From NCBI GenBank assembly GCA_937870825.1, contig CALMZO010000300.1, positions 1-64,000 of the forward strand: a stretch of 64,000 nt of DNA, given 5' to 3'. The notes under the pieces were generated by a model. That model saw nothing but the letters and a program-made list of their open reading frames with translations. It was not told the origin of the DNA and ran no database searches. The translations under genes were made by a program, and so were the position numbers. This DNA is from an uncultured Chloroflexota bacterium (lineage in GTDB: Bacteria > Chloroflexota > Anaerolineae > UBA4142 > SHND01). Position 1 is the first letter of the stretch; each line of letters opens with the position of its first letter. Positions 57,488 to 64,000 of the stretch are shown here, piece after piece.

Positions 57488-58220
57488 TGTTTTTGGTTCG
57501 CGGAATTGGGTGTACTGGTGGGCGGCGCTGACGAGCAGTGTGTTTTTGCGTTTGCAGGTGTTGCCGGCGATTGAAGGTTTTTTTCGTGACAACGGTTTTT
57601 TTGCGCCGACGAATTTTCCATTTAGTTTGGTATATGGTTTGAACATTTGGCTGGATCAGTTGGCGCAAGGAATCGAAGACGCGGTGCAGTTCAATCCGAA
57701 CGCGCCGCTGATTAGTTCGCCCATTGTGGTGCCGAATTGGATCCTTGCCGTCATTATTGGATTGTTGGTGTTGGGCGGAGCGGTTTCGATGTACGTCCGC
57801 GCTTTGCGGAGCCACGCGTTGGGTGATGATATTTTGACGCTGTTTGGTTTGTATTTTGTGCTGCGCATTGAGGGGCACATTATCGGCTTTACAAATGTCG
57901 GTGCACTGCAAGGCGCGGGGGACCTTTTGACGAACAATCCGCTCGCGGGTTTTTGGATTTTGATGTTGGCTTTATTCGTCTTGGTGTTTGTAGGGGGCGG
58001 AGTGAGCAGTCGACGCGCGTTCTGGCGCGGCTTGCTAGAAGCGGTGTTGATTGCGCTCTTTTTGCTTCCGACGCAGACCGCCGGATTTTTGGCAGACTTT
58101 TTTCGATTGCTCACGTCGTTCGGGAACACGCTCTCGACAAATTTGGTGTTGGGAGTTTTTTGGGGGATTGCGGGCGCGTTGCTGGCGCTGAATCGGTTGA
58201 CCAACACGCAATCGGCGTGA
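57480..58220 (+). CDS. Membrane protein of unknown function within the dcw cluster
   Basis: 246 aa from ATG 57480, overlapping murC by eight bases. Five or six membrane helices: WILAVIIGLLVLGGAVSMYV (about 86-105), LFGLYFVLRIEGHIIGF, FWILMLALFVLVFVGGG, LLEAVLIALFLLPTQTAGFL and LVLGVFWGIAGALLALN. The N-terminal 80 residues hold a long amphipathic part (FGSRNWVYWWAAL, LVYGLNIWLDQLAQGIEDAV). I recognise no family. Coupling to murC and position before murB suggest a role in envelope growth, but this is context only. Its last codons and stop are duplicated just downstream. Confidence 0.7.
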   Translation: MRDVFGSRNWVYWWAALTSSVFLRLQVLPAIEGFFRDNGFFAPTNFPFSLVYGLNIWLDQLAQGIEDAVQFNPNAPLISSPIVVPNWILAVIIGLLVLGGAVSMYVRALRSHALGDDILTLFGLYFVLRIEGHIIGFTNVGALQGAGDLLTNNPLAGFWILMLALFVLVFVGGGVSSRRAFWRGLLEAVLIALFLLPTQTAGFLADFFRLLTSFGNTLSTNLVLGVFWGIAGALLALNRLTNTQSA

Positions 58221-58318
58221 GACCTCACCCCTACTCTCTCCGACGAGGAGAGGGGCAAGACGAATACGCAATCGGCGTGAAACCTCACTCCTAACCCCTC
58301 TCCTACAACGAGGGGGGG
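58207..58318 (+). repeat. Tandem 60-bp duplication carrying two CCTCACCCC hairpin repeats
   Basis: ACGCAATCGGCGTGA followed by GACCTCACCCCTA recurs 60 bases later as ACGCAATCGGCGTGA, AACCTCACTCCTA. Each copy contains the end of the upstream gene (TQSA and stop) plus one hairpin repeat. It fills the gap before murB, and a G7 run ends at the murB ribosome binding position. Confidence 0.85.
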
Positions 58319-58321
58319 AAG

Positions 58322-59230
58322 ATGATGGAAAAAAATTTTTTGAGGAATGAACCGCTCGCGCGGCATACAACTTTGCGCATCGGCGGACCGGCAGAGTATT
58401 TTGTGCGCGTGGATTCGCGTGAGGAATTGATAAAAGCGATTCAGTGGGCGCGCATACAGCACCTTGAAATTTTTATACTGGGAAACGGTTCGAACATTCT
58501 CGTGAGTGATGCGGGGATTCGCGGGATGGTGATAGAGAATCACGCGGATGAGGTTAAAGAAACGAGAGTCGAGAAACGAGAGGCGTCAAACGTAAAACAT
58601 GAAACGTTACGCGTGATTGCCGAAAGTGGCGCGTCGCTGCCGGGGCTGGCGAATCGTTTGGCGCGGCAGGGATGGCGAGGTTTAGAGTGGGCGATTGGTG
58701 TGCCTGCGACCATCGGCGCGGCGGTGGTGACGAACGCGGGCGCGCATGGCGGTTCACTCAGCGACAATTTGGTGCGCGCGGAAATTTTGGATTCGCAAAA
58801 TGAAATCCGCTGGTGGACGCGCGAGGAATTGCAGTACGACTATCGATCGAGTTTTTTGAAAAAACATTCTAACGAATTTGTGGTATTGCGCGCGGAATTT
58901 GAATTGGAACGCGACGATGCGGCGAACTGCATTGCGCGGATGAATCAGTACACGGAACATCGGCGGCGTACACAGCCGACGGAACCGAGCGTGGGTTCGA
59001 TGTTCAAAAATCCGCAAGGCGATTACGCGGGACGATTGATTGAAGCGGCGGGACTCAAGGGAACGCGAATTGGAAATGTGCAAATTTCAAATGTTCATGC
59101 GAATTTTTTTGTGAATCTTGGCGGCGCAACGGCGAATGATGTGATGCAATTGATAGAGTTGGTAAAAAACCAAGTGCGCGAAAAATTTAAGGTAGAGTTG
59201 GAGTTGGAAATTCAAGTTGTTGGCGAATGA
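58322..59230 (+). CDS. murB: UDP-N-acetylenolpyruvoylglucosamine reductase
   Basis: 302 aa (ATG 58322 or 58325). FAD-binding ARHTTLRIGGPAEYFVRVDS and FILGNGSNILVSDAGIRGMV; EWAIGVPATIGAAVVTNAGA; DYRSSFLK; and the catalytic Ser226 in PSVGSMFKNPQGDYAGRLIE. It reduces the enolpyruvyl group to make UDP-MurNAc. Sequence between PSVGS and the end lacks the long type I insertion, so it is type II. Residues about 79-95 (KETRVEKREASNVKHET) are translated heptamer-type repeat inserted in a loop after the first FAD subdomain. Confidence 0.96.
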   Translation: MMEKNFLRNEPLARHTTLRIGGPAEYFVRVDSREELIKAIQWARIQHLEIFILGNGSNILVSDAGIRGMVIENHADEVKETRVEKREASNVKHETLRVIAESGASLPGLANRLARQGWRGLEWAIGVPATIGAAVVTNAGAHGGSLSDNLVRAEILDSQNEIRWWTREELQYDYRSSFLKKHSNEFVVLRAEFELERDDAANCIARMNQYTEHRRRTQPTEPSVGSMFKNPQGDYAGRLIEAAGLKGTRIGNVQISNVHANFFVNLGGATANDVMQLIELVKNQVREKFKVELELEIQVVGE

Positions 59231-59240
59231 CGAACAACGG

Positions 59241-60362
59241 ATGACGAAAAAAATTCGAGTCGGATTGATATTCGGCGGCAAAACCGGTGAGCATGAAGTT
59301 TCGCTCGCGTCGGCGCAATCGGTGCTGCGCGCGTTGGACGCGGAGAAATACGACGCGGTGTTGATTGGCATCACCCAAGAGGGACGATGGTTGACCGGCG
59401 GCAATCCCTTGCAGCAGTTGGTCCGCGCGACGGAGTCACCATTGCTGAAAGCGAGGAACGAAGCGGTTCAAAACGCGACAAATGAAACGAGCGCAATCGT
59501 TACGCGCGAGGCGGCGGAGATTACCGCGGCGAACGCGTTGAACGAAACGGTGGATGTGGTGTTTCCGCTGATTCACGGACCGAACGGCGAAGACGGAACC
59601 ATTCAGGGCTTGCTGGAACTCGCAGATTTGCCGTATGTGGGTGCGAATGTGGCAGCGAGCGCGGTGGGAATGGACAAGGCATTGATGAAAGCATTGTTTC
59701 GCAATGCCGGGTTGCCTGTCGCCGACTATCTTGTCGTGATGCGGCACAAGTGGGAGCATGACCCCGAAGAAACGATTCACGATATCGAGACGATTATCAA
59801 ATATCCCTGTTTTGTAAAACCCGCGAATTTGGGTTCGAGCGTGGGAATTTCGAAAGCGCACAATTGGGATGAATTGACGCAAGCGTTGACGACAGCGGCG
59901 CAGTACGACCGAAAAATTTTGGTCGAGCGCGCGATTGTCGGGCGCGAGTTGGAATGCAGTGTGTTGGGCAATGACGCGCCGCTCGCGTCCTTGCCGGGCG
60001 AAGTGATTCCCGAACGCGAATTTTATGATTACGAAGCGAAATACGCGGATGAGCGCACCAAGTTGATTGTCCCGGCGGATTTGACGGGCGAACAGACGCG
60101 CTCGATTCAAGACCTCGCGGTGCGCGCGTTTCAGGCGATTGATTGCAGCGGCATGGCGCGCGTGGATTTTTTCATGGACGCGCGCGACGGCAAAATTCTG
60201 GTCAACGAAATCAATACGATTCCCGGCTTTACGAATGTTTCGATGTATCCAAAAATGTGGGAAGCGAGTGGTGTGAGTTATTCGCAGTTGATTGACCGTT
60301 TGATTCAGTTGGCGTTGGAACGACACGCAGACAAAAAGAGGACTGTGAGCAGTTATCGGTAA
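59241..60362 (+). CDS. ddl: D-alanine--D-alanine ligase
   Basis: 373 aa from ATG 59241, overlapping the murB stop region only if the TTG at 59217 is used. N-terminal KIRVGLIFGGKTGEHEVSLA with the substrate loop GEHEVSLASA; VFPLIHGPNGEDGTIQGLLE; central ATP-grasp region with CFVKPANLGSSVGISKAHN; and metal-binding ARVDFFMDARDGKILVNEIN followed by TIPGFTNVSMYPKMW. It makes D-Ala-D-Ala for MurF. Length fits the longer VanA-like Ddl subgroup. A Y in the GxxSYS position (FTNVSMYP) is consistent with D-Ala rather than D-Lac specificity. Confidence 0.95.
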   Translation: MTKKIRVGLIFGGKTGEHEVSLASAQSVLRALDAEKYDAVLIGITQEGRWLTGGNPLQQLVRATESPLLKARNEAVQNATNETSAIVTREAAEITAANALNETVDVVFPLIHGPNGEDGTIQGLLELADLPYVGANVAASAVGMDKALMKALFRNAGLPVADYLVVMRHKWEHDPEETIHDIETIIKYPCFVKPANLGSSVGISKAHNWDELTQALTTAAQYDRKILVERAIVGRELECSVLGNDAPLASLPGEVIPEREFYDYEAKYADERTKLIVPADLTGEQTRSIQDLAVRAFQAIDCSGMARVDFFMDARDGKILVNEINTIPGFTNVSMYPKMWEASGVSYSQLIDRLIQLALERHADKKRTVSSYR

Positions 60363-60365
60363 TCG

Positions 60366-60416
60366 GTGAACAGTAATCTGTGGCGACAAAGTGAACGTCA
60401 AACGCAAAACGTGAAA
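60366..60416 (+). repeat. Heptamer arrays between ddl and ftsQ
   Basis: AATCGGTGAACAGTAATCTG, then GAACGTCAAACGCAAAACG and TGAAACGTCA. Both the GATTACT/GTTCACT-type and the ACGTGAA-type words are present in the 85-base gap. Confidence 0.7.
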
Positions 60417-60447
60417 CGTCACTTGGACTCGTCACCTATCACTTGCC

Positions 60448-61377
60448 ATGAACATTCGCCGACGTGATACCAAAGCAGAATCATCAACCCCGCGCCGCGC
60501 GCGTCGGGCGCGCAAAGTGGTAGGCGCGGCGTCGCGCGTGCGCGTGTTGAGTGTGGAACCGCGCGCGCAAGAGAAATCGAAACGCGGGGTAACAGCGCGC
60601 CCGTCACAAAAACGCGCGACGTTCGATATTGCCGCGCCGCGTTTGGTCATCCATCCGTGGCAGACGCAGCGCGATTGGAAAGCGAGTCGTCCGAAATTCG
60701 CGGCGGGTGTTTTGATTGTGTTGCTCATCGCCGCGTTGTACGCCATGTTCAACCTCGATTTCTTTTTCATCACCGAGCCGATTGTGATTGGAAACAAAAT
60801 TGTGCCGCGCGAAGAAATCGTCCAAGTGTCGGGAATGCGCGGCTGGAATATCTTTTTCGTCGAACCCCGCGTCGTCGAAAACGCCGTGCGGACACTGCCC
60901 GAATTTCAAGATGTGCAAGTGTACGTGACGCTGCCGAACACGTTGGAAATTTACATGACGGAACGGACACCGCGTTTTGTGTGGGAAGTCGCGGGGAAAA
61001 ATTATTGGGTGGACCAGGATGGGATTGCGATGCGCCCGCGCGGGATGGTGAACAATGGCTGGCACGTGCGCGACAGCGAGGGCAAGCCGGTCCAGTACGG
61101 GGAACGCATCAACCCCGACGCGTTCAACGCCGCAGTTTCACTCATCAACGTTTGGAAAGAATCGCCACGATATTTTGAATGGACAAAGGCGCACGGACTC
61201 ACCGTACGTGACGAACACGGCTGGCTGATTTATTTCGGCAGCGCAAGTCAAATGCAAGACAAATTTACCGCGCTGAACATTGTCACCACGCAGTTGCTGC
61301 GCGACAAACGCACGGTCGCGTTTATTGATTTGGGAAGTGGATTGCCGTATTACCAAGAAGTTGCCGCGAAAAAGTAA
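60448..61377 (+). CDS. ftsQ: Cell division protein FtsQ/DivIB
   Basis: 309 aa. A strongly basic cytoplasmic tail of about 85 residues (RRARRARKVVGAASRVRVLS and on), one membrane helix (about 88-110, AAGVLIVLLIAALYAMFNL), then the POTRA domain (FFITEPIVIGNKIVPREEIV, RTLPEFQDVQVYVTLPNTLE) and the FtsQ beta domain (TPRFVWEVAGKNYWVDQDGI). It links FtsL/FtsB and the early divisome. The cytoplasmic tail is longer than in most homologues, as in Actinobacteria and some Chloroflexota. An inverted heptamer repeat separates it from ftsA. Confidence 0.93.
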   Translation: MNIRRRDTKAESSTPRRARRARKVVGAASRVRVLSVEPRAQEKSKRGVTARPSQKRATFDIAAPRLVIHPWQTQRDWKASRPKFAAGVLIVLLIAALYAMFNLDFFFITEPIVIGNKIVPREEIVQVSGMRGWNIFFVEPRVVENAVRTLPEFQDVQVYVTLPNTLEIYMTERTPRFVWEVAGKNYWVDQDGIAMRPRGMVNNGWHVRDSEGKPVQYGERINPDAFNAAVSLINVWKESPRYFEWTKAHGLTVRDEHGWLIYFGSASQMQDKFTALNIVTTQLLRDKRTVAFIDLGSGLPYYQEVAAKK

Positions 61378-61386
61378 GAGTGACGT

Positions 61387-61434
61387 TTGACGTTTCACGT
61401 TTGATGTGTGAGTACGTCAAACGCGAAACGTCAA
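61387..61434. repeat. Inverted heptamer repeat between ftsQ and ftsA
   Basis: TTGACGTTTCACGTTTGA (61387-61404) pairs with TCAAACGCGAAACGTCAA (61417-61434), one mismatch, 12-base loop. A GGAGG at 61438 supplies the ftsA ribosome binding site immediately after it. Confidence 0.85.
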
Positions 61435-61447
61435 GCGTGGAGGCGTT

Positions 61448-62713
61448 ATGAGCATACCTGTCGCAGTTCTCGATATTGGTACAACAAAAACCGTTGCGTT
61501 GATTGCCGAAGCCGCGAGTGACGGAATTCGTGTGCTTGGCGTCGGACTCGCGCCGAGTGAGGGGATGCGAAAGGGCGTGGTGGTGGATGTGAAATTCGCC
61601 GCGCAATCCATCGCGCTGGCGGTGGAACAAGCCGAACGCATGGCGAACATGTCCATCGAAGGCGCGTATGTGGGAATCGCGGGCGCGCATATTTCGTCCA
61701 TCAATTCGCGCGGCGTTGCGCCGATTCCGCACGGGCGCGCGGTGACGCAAGATGTGATTCAACGCGCGATGGATGCCGCGCAAGCGATTGCTGTGCCTGA
61801 TAATCGCGAAGTGGTTCATGCAATTGCGCGCGGCTATTCGCTCGACGGACAGGACGGGGTGCGCGACCCGATTGGGATGATGGGCTATCGTCTCGAAGTC
61901 GAAGCGCACATCGTCACGGGCGCAGTCGCTTCGATTCAAAATTTGTACAAAGCCGTCGAAGCCGCAGGCGTGCGCGTGATTGAACTCGTCCTCGAACCGA
62001 TTGCGGCAGGCGAAGCGGTCCTCACGAGCGCGGAACGCGATTTGGGCGTTGCGTTGGTGGACATTGGCGGCGGGACAACGGACATTGCGATTTTTATTGA
62101 CGGCAGTGTGTGGCATACCGTTGTTTTGCCGATTGGCGGAATGCACTTGACGAATGACCTCGCGGTGGGAGTGCGCGCGCCATTCGCGGCGGCGGAGGAA
62201 ATGAAAATAAAGTACGGGACGGTCATGGTGGACGATGCGCGTCCCGAAGAAATTATCGAGCTCGCCGCGTTCGGCGATGAAGAAATGCGCGTGGTGTCGC
62301 GCCGTGAAGTCGCGGAAATTTTGCAGGCGCGGGCGGAAGAAATGTTCAACATGGTGTTGACGGAAATCAAACGTTCGGGCTACGACGGGCTGCTGCCCGC
62401 GGGGGTCGTGTTGTGCGGCGGCGCGGCGCAATTGGTGGGCGTGAAAGCATTGGCGCGCGAGATAGTTGGTTTGCCGACGCGTGTCGGTTCGCCGGGCAAG
62501 ATGGAGGGCTTGGTCGAGCGCGTGAGTTCGCCCGCGTACGCGACGAGCGCGGGCCTCGCGCATTGGGGTGTGCGGCAGGCGGATTTGCAAACGCTGCAAT
62601 TGACCGAGATGGCGGCGCGCGCGAAACGGAAAAGTGAGGAAGGAGTTTTGGCGCCATTGCTCAACGCGGGAGATTGGCTGCGTCGCGCATTGCTGCCGGA
62701 GAGAGGTGAGTAA
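61448..62713 (+). CDS. ftsA: Cell division protein FtsA
   Basis: 421 aa. Actin-like ATPase: VAVLDIGTTKTVALIAEAAS (phosphate 1), GAHISSINSRGVAPI and the SHS2-type domain 1C (about 85-165), LVDIGGGTTDIAIFIDGSVW (phosphate 2), LCGGAAQLVGVKALAREIVG (adenosine region), and a C-terminal amphipathic helix (NAGDWLRRALLPERG) for membrane binding. It anchors FtsZ to the membrane. Start is supported by GGAGG at 61438. The stop TAA directly abuts the ATG of a 40-codon ORF. Confidence 0.95.
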   Translation: MSIPVAVLDIGTTKTVALIAEAASDGIRVLGVGLAPSEGMRKGVVVDVKFAAQSIALAVEQAERMANMSIEGAYVGIAGAHISSINSRGVAPIPHGRAVTQDVIQRAMDAAQAIAVPDNREVVHAIARGYSLDGQDGVRDPIGMMGYRLEVEAHIVTGAVASIQNLYKAVEAAGVRVIELVLEPIAAGEAVLTSAERDLGVALVDIGGGTTDIAIFIDGSVWHTVVLPIGGMHLTNDLAVGVRAPFAAAEEMKIKYGTVMVDDARPEEIIELAAFGDEEMRVVSRREVAEILQARAEEMFNMVLTEIKRSGYDGLLPAGVVLCGGAAQLVGVKALAREIVGLPTRVGSPGKMEGLVERVSSPAYATSAGLAHWGVRQADLQTLQLTEMAARAKRKSEEGVLAPLLNAGDWLRRALLPERGE

Positions 62714-62836
62714 ATGATAGCGATGGATAAACTAAAAACCAGCATTCCGGTCAGCGATTTTTCGCGGCTTGTGATGCTTATGCGGCTTGTCATTACGTTG
62801 GTGCTACTTGCCGCAGTATTGAAAATAGGGTCTTGA
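62714..62836 (+). CDS. Possible 40-aa single-helix membrane protein between ftsA and ftsZ
   Basis: ATG 62714 follows the ftsA stop without a gap; GAGGTGAG at 62703-62710 is a good ribosome binding site. The 40 codons read MIAMDKLKTSIPVSDFSRLV then MLMRLVITLVLLAAVLKIGS: a charged, amphipathic front and one membrane helix of about 18 residues. The stop lies inside the -35 box of the ftsZ promoter. Too short for family recognition; it could be a real micro-peptide of the divisome or a chance ORF. Confidence 0.5.
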   Translation: MIAMDKLKTSIPVSDFSRLVMLMRLVITLVLLAAVLKIGS

Positions 62837-62861
62837 CATAGTGTAAATTGGGGCTTATAAT
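62833..62861 (+). promoter_or_regulatory. Consensus promoter of ftsZ
   Basis: TTGACA (62833-62838), 17-bp spacer, TATAAT (62856-62861): a perfect sigma70-type match. It gives ftsZ its own transcript in addition to read-through from ftsA. Confidence 0.9.
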
Positions 62862-62867
62862 CTCCGC

Positions 62868-62990
62868 ACTCCTCTAAATCTAGGGGATTTCCGTTTATTT
62901 TCACCTAGATATAGGGTGTCTGTGGAGATCGAAAGTTGTCCAGTCCCGCCTAGTGGCAAACATAACATTTGCCCGACATGAGGTCTAGCG
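62868..62990 (+). promoter_or_regulatory. Structured 5' leader of ftsZ
   Basis: About 120 bases between the expected transcription start and ftsZ. AAATC-tagggg-GATTT and CACCTA-gata-TAGGGTG can form small hairpins, and GAGGT at 62980 is the ribosome binding site. The stretch lacks the CGCG style of the coding regions. No known riboswitch is recognised. Confidence 0.45.
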
Positions 62991-64000
62991 ATGGAGCGAA
63001 ATTCCCTCACCCCACCCCGTCCCCCGGTTCCGCAAAAACGGAATGAGCCGGTCTTTAACGGTTTTGAAAATTTTGCCGCAATCAAAGTCGTCGGCGTCGG
63101 CGGCGGCGGGACCAACGCGGTCAACCGCATGATTATCGAAGGTCTGCGCGGCGTGGATTTTATCGCCGTCAACACGGACGCACAAGCACTGATTCATTCC
63201 CAAGCCGCAGCAAAAATTCGCATCGGCGACAAACTTACGCGCGGACTCGGCGCGGGCGGTGACCCCGAACGCGGGATGCGGAGCGCGGAAGAAACCACCG
63301 ACGAGCTCCGCGAAGCGATGAAGGGCGCGGACATGGTGTTCGTCACGGCGGGCATGGGCGGCGGCACAGGTTCCGGCGCAGCGCCCGTCATTGCGAAAAT
63401 CGCGCGCGAAATGGGGTCATTGACCATCGGCGTCGTCACCAAGCCATTCGTGTTTGAAGGTGCGAAACGCAAAAAGGTTGCCGACGAAGCGTTGAACCGT
63501 TTGAAAGACAACGTGGATACGCTCATCATTATTCCGAACGACCGCCTGCTCGACATTGTTGACAAGAAAGCATCGCTGCAATCCGCGTTTCGTTTGGCGG
63601 ACGATGTGCTGCGTCAAGGTATTCAAGGCATTAGCGAATTGATTACCGTTCCCGGTCTCATCAACCTGGACTTTGCCGATGTGAAAACCATCATGGGCGA
63701 AGGCGGCGCGGCATTGATGGCAGTCGGACGCGGCAGCGGTGAAAATCGCGCAGTCGCGGCGGCGGAAATGGCAATCAAGTCGCCGCTCCTCGACGTGAGT
63801 ATTGACGGCGCGCGCGGCGTGTTGTTCAACGTCACCGGCGGCGAAGACTTGACGCTGCATGAAGTGTACGAAGCGGCGGAAATTGTGCGGCGCGTCGCGG
63901 ACCCCGAAGTGAATTTGATTTTCGGCGCGGTCATCAGTCCCGAGATGAAGGACGAAGTTCGCATCACGGTCATTGCAACGGGCTTTCAAGCGCAAGCAAA
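62991..64000 (+). CDS. ftsZ: Cell division protein FtsZ, truncated by the window end
   Basis: 336 codons are present from ATG 62991, with GAGGT 6-7 bases upstream; the frame runs off the edge. A Pro-rich N-terminal extension of about 28 residues ([16 protein letters not shown]) precedes the tubulin-like core: [17 protein letters not shown] (about 32-48), the nucleotide-binding [36 protein letters not shown] and [19 protein letters not shown], then the T7 synergy-loop region [13 protein letters not shown]. The C-terminal domain is nearly complete (VIATGF), but the linker and the FtsA-binding tail lie outside the window. GTP-driven Z-ring formation is expected. Confidence 0.97.
   Translation, partial: MERNSLTPPRPPVPQKRNEPVFNGFENFAAIKVVGVGGGGTNAVNRMIIEGLRGVDFIAVNTDAQALIHSQAAAKIRIGDKLTRGLGAGGDPERGMRSAEETTDELREAMKGADMVFVTAGMGGGTGSGAAPVIAKIAREMGSLTIGVVTKPFVFEGAKRKKVADEALNRLKDNVDTLIIIPNDRLLDIVDKKASLQSAFRLADDVLRQGIQGISELITVPGLINLDFADVKTIMGEGGAALMAVGRGSGENRAVAAAEMAIKSPLLDVSIDGARGVLFNVTGGEDLTLHEVYEAAEIVRRVADPEVNLIFGAVISPEMKDEVRITVIATGFQAQA

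Noticed and set aside
1-64000. Insertion sequence or prophage behind the repeats.
   Set aside because: No transposase, integrase or phage structural gene is present in the window; any enzyme mobilising the repeats must be encoded elsewhere.

Overview
This 64 kb window is a dense chromosomal segment from a bacterium that looks like an uncultured member of the Chloroflexota, possibly Anaerolineae-like. That placement is inference. It rests on a complete peptidoglycan and division cluster without outer-membrane genes, a Tat-signal DUF362 protein, many polyprenol-type membrane glycosyltransferases, dispersed palindromic repeats of a kind common in that phylum, and a strong CGCG-rich style throughout. 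No rRNA, tRNA, CRISPR array, transposase or phage gene was seen.

Layout. About 1-12.9 kb, mostly plus strand: a lipoprotein, a vWA protein, three crotonase-fold enzymes, a DUF1444 protein, a broken DUF4160/DUF2442 pair, a Gfo/Idh/MocA oxidoreductase, a membrane class III adenylate cyclase, a coiled-coil repeat protein, a PcaF/PaaJ-like thiolase, an O-methyltransferase-like protein and a HEPN protein with an unusual partner. The crotonases and thiolase point to acyl-CoA or aromatic-acid breakdown. About 13.0-18.6 kb, minus strand: two paralogous clan GH-A-like proteins (one with LysM), a GT39-like membrane protein and a lipoprotein. About 18.7-20.7 kb: a prenyltransferase/squalene-cyclase-repeat protein and a DUF362 protein.

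About 20.9-39.3 kb is one long plus-strand run of tightly packed or overlapping genes. Eleven are polytopic membrane proteins, most of them resembling GT39/ArnT, GT87 or PIG-V families. They are joined by a GT2 polyprenol-phosphate sugar synthase, a NeuD-like acyltransferase and an orphan Cache-type sensor. This looks like an assembly line for an extracellular glycan or for protein glycosylation. About 39.4-44.6 kb holds housekeeping genes: fmt, recJ, a Nudix hydrolase, a YggU-like protein and a zinc-ribbon coiled-coil protein.

About 44.7-64.0 kb is the dcw cluster: mraZ, rsmH, ftsL-like, ftsI, a small unknown gene, murF, mraY, an inserted nucleotidyltransferase pair, murD, ftsW, murG, murC, an unknown membrane gene, murB, ddl, ftsQ, ftsA, a 40-codon ORF and ftsZ (cut by the window end). 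murE is absent from its usual place. The mraZ leader carries four GTGG repeats at 10-bp period, as expected for MraZ binding, and a GAAC-N4-GTTC palindrome that looks like a LexA box. ftsZ has its own consensus promoter.

The most distinctive feature is the number of small repeats between and inside genes. There are four types: heptamer arrays that often form inverted repeats, a GTAGGGGC...GCCC family, a CCTCACCCC...GGAGAGG hairpin family, and one two-copy element. Several are translated inside essential proteins (RsmH, MurB, MurC, MurG, MurF, Fmt). There are also eight G or C runs of 8-10 bases inside genes, one at the ftsW/murG overlap.
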